Positions 60,401 to 64,000 of a DNA stretch of 64,000 bases are shown here, piece by piece. Numbering within the stretch: the stretch's first letter is position 1; each line of letters opens with the position of its first letter. Position numbers and translations under genes: made by a program. A model generated the notes under the pieces. It saw nothing but the letters and a program-made list of their open reading frames with translations. It was not told where the DNA came from and ran no database searches. The DNA is taken from positions 42,942,645-43,006,644 of the forward strand of contig NC_090281.1 in the NCBI RefSeq assembly GCF_037392515.1, read 5' to 3'. Source of the DNA: Haliotis asinina. Its lineage: Eukaryota; Mollusca; Gastropoda; Lepetellida; Haliotidae.

Positions 60401-61070
60401 ACATCCTGTATTTTGCACTAAGCATTTATAGTTTTTCGTTTCTAACATCCTATCGGAGACTCAATAATTGCAAACCATCAATAGTTTAATGCATCATTAC
60501 AGCCCTAATAAACAGGATAAACAACAAACAGGATGACTAGCAAAACATGATGAAATCAATTCTAGGCTTTCACAGATAAAATCACTCTTGGCTGGATTTG
60601 TCTTTTTACATAAATATATCAAGATATAGATGTATATGTAGGCAAAAAACATGCATAATAGTAAATACCAAGGAACTATTCTGTTGTACATTCCACAAGT
60701 GTTGACACTGTTATGATACTCAGTCAATATTACAAGATAACTCACAATGCAAGAAACTAGAATTACCAACAAAATGTAAATAATCAGTGAATTAAGTTAC
60801 ATTAAGGACGATACCTCAAAACATACATTAGGCTATCAGCATGTTAGAATAGAGAAAAGGCGAAATGGAAGCCAAAGCAACCTTTTCCGTATGGTGGTAG
60901 TCATCAGTGCTGACCAATGGCTGGACAGTGCGCAAATACTTTTGTAGTGTCTGATCCACCTGTGGGAGGGGAAGTCGGGGCAAGGAGTCCTGGACAGAAA
61001 ACATCCGCCCAATGGCCTTGATCCTTGGTTCCGTCTGCATTCTGGACAGGATCAGACCAGCATTGTTACC
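48210..61070 (-). CDS. CRAT: Carnitine O-acetyltransferase, 13 exons
   Basis: Transfers acetyl groups between CoA and carnitine in mitochondria and peroxisomes. Thirteen phase-consistent GT-AG exons give about 619 residues (human 626). In order: DSLPRLPLPQVDQTLQKYL, W..LSDWWKDVAYLSVRTPVV, QTLPVELLGGKPLCMIQYY, TSWAKTYKHLV, MLHGGGSAYNSGNRWFDKTL, catalytic His in CGLNYEHTTAEGPP, KNYPKSQRLSPDGYIQMALQ, CATYETASLRRFKLGRTD, AHRKYTDE, RHLLGWKLAAVEAG, STSQ, AVVPDGYGVCYNP, end AKM. The VMAFG Met corresponds to the residue that limits CrAT to short acyl chains, and AKM is a PTS1 variant of the human AKL. The mitochondrial-signal exon was not found; Met at 61040 aligns with the downstream, peroxisomal start of human CRAT. 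Choline acetyltransferase was considered and fits less well. Confidence 0.97.
48656..48760 (-). mobile_element. SINE family A fragment
   Basis: TTTTTTAGCAATATTCCAAC and GGAACTGAACCCAGGTCTTC. In a CRAT intron; head missing. Confidence 0.78.
49176..49292 (-). mobile_element. SINE family A fragment
   Basis: ACTGAACCCAGGTCTTCAGC and CACTTGAGCCACAAGGCCAA. In a CRAT intron, tail missing. Confidence 0.75.
49330..49467 (-). CDS. CRAT: CRAT exon 12 (STS motif)
   Basis: AINGNGIDRHLLGWKLAAVE ... FKISTSQ; donor CAG|GTACAG. STS contacts carnitine in known structures. Confidence 0.96.
49797..49995 (-). CDS. CRAT: CRAT exon 11
   Basis: LYGKPCATYETASLRRFKLG RTDTIRS ... AHRKYTDE, donor GAG|GTCAGC. First base completes a split Lys codon. 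The RTDTIRS region is typical of CRAT rather than ChAT. Confidence 0.96.
50000..51433. other. CRAT intron 10
   Basis: 1.4 kb. Apart from the MITE at 50531-50699 nothing is recognised. Confidence 0.5.
50531..50699. mobile_element. MITE with ~60-bp inverted ends
   Basis: Left arm TGTAGCTTTATCCGCGGTGT TTTAAAACAAGTTTCACA ...GGCACAA; right arm TTGTGCCTGTTATGCCAACA TGTGAAACTTGTTTTAAAAT ...TAGCTACGA. Arms imperfectly complementary, spacer about 45 bp. Confidence 0.82.
51434..51556 (-). CDS. CRAT: CRAT exon 10
   Basis: MVNDVDMRGLTYTGYGKNYP KSQRLSPDGYIQMALQLAYF; donor AA|GTACGT, acceptor TTCCAG. Conserved SPDGYIQMALQLAY block. Confidence 0.96.
52465..52584 (-). CDS. CRAT: CRAT exon 9
   Basis: EKNEETGLKAGGVTDARKLT LNYSQELLKDIEEAKVHTD. 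The variable linker is diverged; phases fit both neighbours. Donor AG|GTAACA. Confidence 0.9.
52585..53206. other. CRAT intron with family B fragments
   Basis: GTGGCAAGCGTGGGTTGCTA (about 52836-52862, - orientation) and CTTCAGCAACCCAAGCTTGT onward (52932-53030, + orientation) are B fragments in opposite directions. Confidence 0.6.
53207..53307 (-). CDS. CRAT: CRAT exon 8 with catalytic His
   Basis: FVVGENGVCGLNYEHTTAEG PPIAAIMDHVLSF. His of NYEH is the general base that activates carnitine or CoA in this family. Confidence 0.97.
53932..54113 (-). CDS. CRAT: CRAT exon 7
   Basis: KANKVAMETLQRSIFVMCLD ... MLHGGGSAYNSGNRWFDKTL Q. GNRWFDKTLQ is a family hallmark. Acceptor TTGTCAG, donor CAG|GTTAGT. 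Confidence 0.97.
54114..55177. other. CRAT intron 6
   Basis: About 1.1 kb with a B core fragment at 54511-54570 (ATCTGTACCAGACAAACCAA). Nothing else recognised. Confidence 0.5.
55178..55349 (-). CDS. CRAT: CRAT exon 6
   Basis: LFSLDVYGNDNRPLNVEQIY ... GVLTMGDRTSWAKTYKHLVK. Acceptor CTACAG, donor G|GTGAGG. Its start follows the exon duplicated at 57848-58150. Confidence 0.96.
55350..57847. other. CRAT intron 5, main part
   Basis: 2.5 kb of AT-rich intron. Only the TTAA-element fragment near 57500-57732 is recognised; the 54-bp array lies to its right. Confidence 0.5.
57500..57732 (+). mobile_element. TTAA element fragment, right end
   Basis: Matches the right third of the element at 39557-40822 (TACAAAATATTGCACTTTCA, ATTATACGCTTATAACTT) and ends GGTTGCATGTGACCT followed by TTAA. 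Confidence 0.85.
57848..58150 (-). repeat. 54-bp in-frame array over CRAT exon 5 end
   Basis: Six unit starts at 57848, 57902, 57956, 58010, 58052 and 58106: five spacings, four of 54 bp and one of 42. The right-most (58106-) is the true exon end, PRHITVMHKNQ then CAG|GTAGGA. Each other unit repeats a PPRHxTVxHKNQ-like coding stretch followed by CAG|GTAAGA, GTAATA, GTAGGA, GTAGAA or GCAGGA. All lengths are multiples of 3 and the frame stays open to 57818. Confidence 0.95.
58106..58274 (-). CDS. CRAT: CRAT exon 5
   Basis: QTLPVELLGGKPLCMIQYYT ILGGCRIPGM ... RHITVMHKNQ. This end is chosen because joining to LFSLDVYG matches human CRAT length. A stronger donor, CAG|GTAAGA, lies 54 bases further down, so a longer form is possible. 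Confidence 0.9.
58494..58547 (-). CDS. CRAT: CRAT exon 4 (micro-exon)
   Basis: YAAKVIAGAIDYKIMID, 54 bases. Acceptor TTTCCAG, donor GA|GTAAGT; both codon ends are split and complete to R and E. Confidence 0.94.
59037..59155 (-). CDS. CRAT: CRAT exon 3
   Basis: LSDWWKDVAYLSVRTPVVIA SNPAVIFPRQDYNDKKGQL; the family LSxWWxxxAYLxxR block. Donor AG|GTCAGT. Confidence 0.97.
59226..59358 (-). mobile_element. SINE family A copy
   Basis: GGGAATCGAAGCCAGGTCTT and ATGCTTTAGCCACTACGCTA. CRAT intron 2. Confidence 0.82.
59470..59578 (-). mobile_element. SINE family A copy, diverged
   Basis: GGAATTAACCCAGGTTTTCG and GAACGCTTTGACCTCTAGGA. Tandem neighbour of the copy at 59226 in the same orientation. Confidence 0.72.
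59851..59931 (-). CDS. CRAT: CRAT exon 2 (visible)
   Basis: LVEAFRKSPGPELQAMLEKR AAEKVNW; acceptor GTTTCCAG, donor TGG|GTAAGG. Confidence 0.95.
60059..60212 (+). repeat. ~33-bp tandem array in CRAT intron
   Basis: Four to five units like GATAGTCTGTTGCAACATAC TCTTGTGATA, diverged. Confidence 0.82.
60882..61070 (-). CDS. CRAT: CRAT first visible coding exon
   Basis: GNNAGLILSRMQTEPRIKAI GRMFSVQDSLPRLPLPQVDQ ... DDYHHTEK; donor AAG|GTTGCT, acceptor TTGTCAG at phase 0. Met at 61040 (MQTEPRIKAI) could be an internal start without a mitochondrial signal. Confidence 0.88.
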
Positions 61071-61338
61071 CTGACAACACCATACATGAACATTAGAATC
61101 CCGTATCAGTGAGAGAGTGAGTGAGTTGTTCCGATGCCATAGATCACATGATACACCAAAGCTTAGGAAAGGCTGAAGTCCGTCAGACCCTAATCAGGTA
61201 ATTTTGTGAAGGCAGAAATTTAGGATCTAAACCTGCCATCATCAGATACTGACACAACTATGAGACATAACTCTGCAAATCAAATTTGACTTCAGTGGAC
61301 AAATCAGGTTTCCCAATAATACATGACACTGTTTTTAA

Positions 61339-61670
61339 TGGTCACATGCAATGTAAAACACAACTTTGCAGATTCTGATACCTTTTGGTATGCACTTACT
61401 GAAACAAATCATCCAAAATGCAAATTAGACCTATAACACTGAGAAAAATGTGATGAAAAAAAGCCTGCAAATTCAGAGTTCAAACGGTTCACTAGTTATC
61501 CCCAGTGGTTTCAACAGGTATGCTGCGCTGCACTTATAATGTATGCACAGAGTAGGATTGCTGAGCTTGAAACAGTATGCCTGCCCAGAGTATGAGGTCA
61601 TGAGCAGTAGTTGTATATAAATAAATAATGTATATATAATAATCTACTCGTTTCAGTTTTTTAGGTTACC
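61339..61670 (+). mobile_element. TTAA element fragment, left end
   Basis: After TTAA: TGGTCACATGCAATGTAAAA CACAACTTTGCAGATTCTGA, matching the left third of the copy at 39557. Lies in the CRAT 5' intron or upstream region. Confidence 0.86.
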
Positions 61671-62399
61671 TATAACATGTATAAAAGCATACTTTTCCAT
61701 TTCTGTAAAGTTTACCAAATCTTTACTTGGTTTCATTTTCTATGAAATCACTTCTCATATTGTATACATCTGAACTCCCTGCTCTATGATTCTATGATAA
61801 GTATGTTTTACATGTCAATTTTCATGTCAATACGACTTTGTATTAGTGGTAATTGTGCAGATAAAAACTTATGCTCATGCAAGACAACAGTTTTAGGGAT
61901 GGGTTTTGCGAAAACTTTCTTTTGTGACATATTGTGATGTTTTGTGAAAGTATAAAACATGGTTAAGGTAATGAAATTACTGTTTCCTTTCTTTTAAAAA
62001 AATGCCACTGGCCACCGTCAGGAATCAACCATAATTGTAGAAGAAATCAAATGTTTCCTAACTGAAGACAACCAAAGCCACTGGCCCAGGGTGGGTCAGG
62101 TTGACTCTGCAAACTTTTGGGAGGAGACAAAATAAAAATTGGGGGATCAAAACATTTATACAAACCTGCAGAGGTTATGAATTCTTTGAAGAAAGTCCTC
62201 CTTGCGGTACATATAAGCATTTTTATGTCCAGTAAAAATCCCTACGACAGTTGTAACTATTTTGATAATAAAATATTTACAAAACAAAAAATTCATTTTT
62301 GTCTAGTGAGACCACCCTTACAAGGCGCCTCAAGGAGCCCTACTGCCAAGAGCAGGTAACTCTGGCCATCTACCTCACACCTCACTTTTCATGCTGAAC

Positions 62400-64000
62400 A
62401 TATCAAACAGAATGAGGGAAGGAGGGTGGCCGTACACCAAGGAGGTTTGTATAATTCTTTTTCAGAAGAAGTCCTCCTTGGGGTACATATAAGCATTAAA
62501 CAGACTCCCAAAGATAAGCAATAGGGAGTGGTATTCTGTCTGACAGCACAGTCCATTCGATCAAAGTGCAAATCTACAACCATACGGAAACAGACCTTGT
62601 CACCTGACCGCTGATGTCAATCAAGGCTGGGGGGCGTGACAAAGCTAAGGACCCGCTTGTCAAGCTTATATGCCCATTGGCTAGAAATTCGGAAACCCCA
62701 AAGAACAAACCCCGCCCACCCAAATCAATGTTTGGAGACCTGAGCAAAGAGGAAACTCACCAAACTGAAAATCTGTCCATACCACATTAGCAAGCTAAGT
62801 GGGGAAATGGATAGAAAGTAAGGCACCAAACCAAGGGAAGGCGGGACTAAAAAACCATCACCAAATACCACCACCAGTCAAATGGGAACGGATAGTAACC
62901 CACCATCAAGTCCAAACAGATATAGTCTACAAAGCTTAATCAGCTTGAGCAGCGCTACTCTGTCCACTGCGGAGAACTGACTGACCGAACCGAGCACGCT
63001 CTCGTGAGTGTCTGTCCAGTTGGTAATGCCGGATGAACGTGCTCGGACGGCTCCAAATAGCCACTGGGCAGATCTCCTCAATGGGCAGAGCAGCGGCATA
63101 TGCTTTTGACATGGCCACTGCTCTCACTGAGTGAGCTTTCAACCCCTCTGGGGGAGATGAGCCCTTATGTGTATAGGCCATGCAGATTGCCGATACAATC
63201 CATCGGGATACTGTCTGTGTATTAGCCGGACAACCAGCTTTGCCACCACCATAGCAGCAAAATAGCTGTTTCTCCTTACGGAGTAAGGCTGTTCTCTTAA
63301 TGTATGCTTTAAAAGTTTTCCTAACGTCGAATACATGCGCCTTATGGCGAGTATTATGAGACGACGCAAGAAGCGTAAACACAAGAAGATCGATAGGTGC
63401 TTTCACATGAAATCTTCGGGTGGTATGAATCAGGTAAGCGTATGCTAACCCGACCCTTATGGAACACAGTTAGTTCCGGGTCTGAAGACATAGCATGTAA
63501 ATCGCCAACATGTCTACCCGACGTAACCGCCACCAAGAAAGCCGTTTCCCAACGTAACAGTTGCAACGACAGGTTGGCCGAGTCATAAAAGAGAGGGGAG
63601 GACAACCAATCCAATACTATAGACAAATTCCATTGAGGACTTGTCTGTCTAACGACCGGACGCAATCTGTCCACCCCTGCAAGAAAACGCTGTACCAGGG
63701 GGTGTTGTCCCAACAAGGCACCCTCGACGGGTATGTGAAAGGCTGAAATAGCAGTGGAGTAGCCTCGAATCGTAGATTCTAAACAAGACTGTAAGAACTC
63801 CAATACTTCAACTACAGTCAAAGAAAAGGGATCGAGAATCTTTTTCCACACCAGCGCGCATAACGGGCCCACCTATCCTCATACTGTACATTCGTGGAAT
63901 CCCTCCGCAAAGTCAGAATTGTGTCTGCAACTGATGCAGGAATTCCGCTCTCTTGGAGACGATTCCGGACAGTAGCCAGGCCACCCCCTGAATCCTGGGA
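62400..64000 (-). mobile_element. DIRS-like tyrosine-recombinase retroelement, partial
   Basis: A fossil running off the right edge. Visible on the - strand is a tyrosine recombinase with LKAHSVRAVAMSKAY (HxxR type) and a STFIRHYQLD end with the Tyr nucleophile, as in DIRS/Ngaro elements, where the recombinase is the last gene. The 3' flank holds TCCTCCTTGGGGTACATATA, which recurs as a near copy about 270 bp away (62195) and may be part of the split terminal repeats. The visible part carries about one or two breaks and is probably inactive. Reverse transcriptase would lie beyond the window. The DIRS assignment is an inference. Confidence 0.7.

Noticed and set aside
48210-61070. Choline acetyltransferase
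   Set aside because: Blocks such as CATYETASLRRFKLGRTDTI and the AKM end match CRAT better than ChAT by recall.
61071-62390. First CRAT exon with the mitochondrial signal
   Set aside because: I found no basic leader with a phase-0 GT donor here; the visible sequence is a TTAA-element fragment and unrecognised DNA.

Overview
This window is eukaryotic and most likely from a mollusc, probably a vetigastropod such as an abalone. The host genes are intron-rich with GT-AG introns. The non-coding sequence is full of two SINE-like families whose tails end in ACTCACTCAC, a pattern I associate with abalone genomes. The species call is an inference; the animal, intron-rich nature is seen directly.

Three host genes can be reconstructed. 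(1) DOLPP1 (dolichyldiphosphatase, + strand): its last four coding exons lie at 1280-4772, and the 5' part is left of the window. (2) A complete four-exon selenoprotein W / MIEN1 (Rdx12) family gene (- strand, 25629 down to 17572): a 96-residue protein with a CGSU redox motif, where U is an in-frame TGA, and a C-terminal CVIL prenylation box. (3) CRAT (carnitine O-acetyltransferase, - strand, 61070 down to 48210): 13 exons, about 619 residues, catalytic His, STS motif and a C-terminal AKM peroxisomal signal. Its first exon was not found. The genes do not form one pathway. DOLPP1 acts in dolichol recycling at the ER, the SelW/MIEN1 protein in thiol redox at membranes, and CRAT in acetyl-CoA/carnitine buffering in mitochondria and peroxisomes.

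The rest is mobile and repetitive DNA. 0-0.6 kb: a 58-bp minisatellite that grew from the head of a SINE. 5.7-17 kb: gene desert with SINEs, short tandem arrays, a GIY-YIG (Penelope-like) element split by an internally deleted mariner, and a 1.2-kb element flanked by TTAA. 19.4-22.4 kb: a 3-kb array of about 65 units of 46 bp inside the selenoprotein gene. 27.5-38 kb: a second, nearly full mariner, a cluster of CRE sites, LINE 3' ends, TA tracts and an Asp-coding minisatellite. 38.7-41.4 kb: a Kolobok-like 5' end with a THAP fragment, and a tandem duplication in which one copy carries a 1.27-kb TTAA element while the next copy keeps the empty site. 42.6-43.3 kb: palindromic MITE and a 73-bp array. 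62.4-64 kb: a broken DIRS-like tyrosine-recombinase retroelement running off the edge.

The strongest unusual theme is tandem repeats that start on 5' splice sites. In the selenoprotein gene and in CRAT, a coding exon's 3' end plus its GT donor has been tandemly copied into the following intron (about 65 and 6 copies). DOLPP1 has a degenerate array starting a few bases after a donor. In CRAT the copies are multiples of 3 and in frame, so alternative donor choice could add short peptide repeats.
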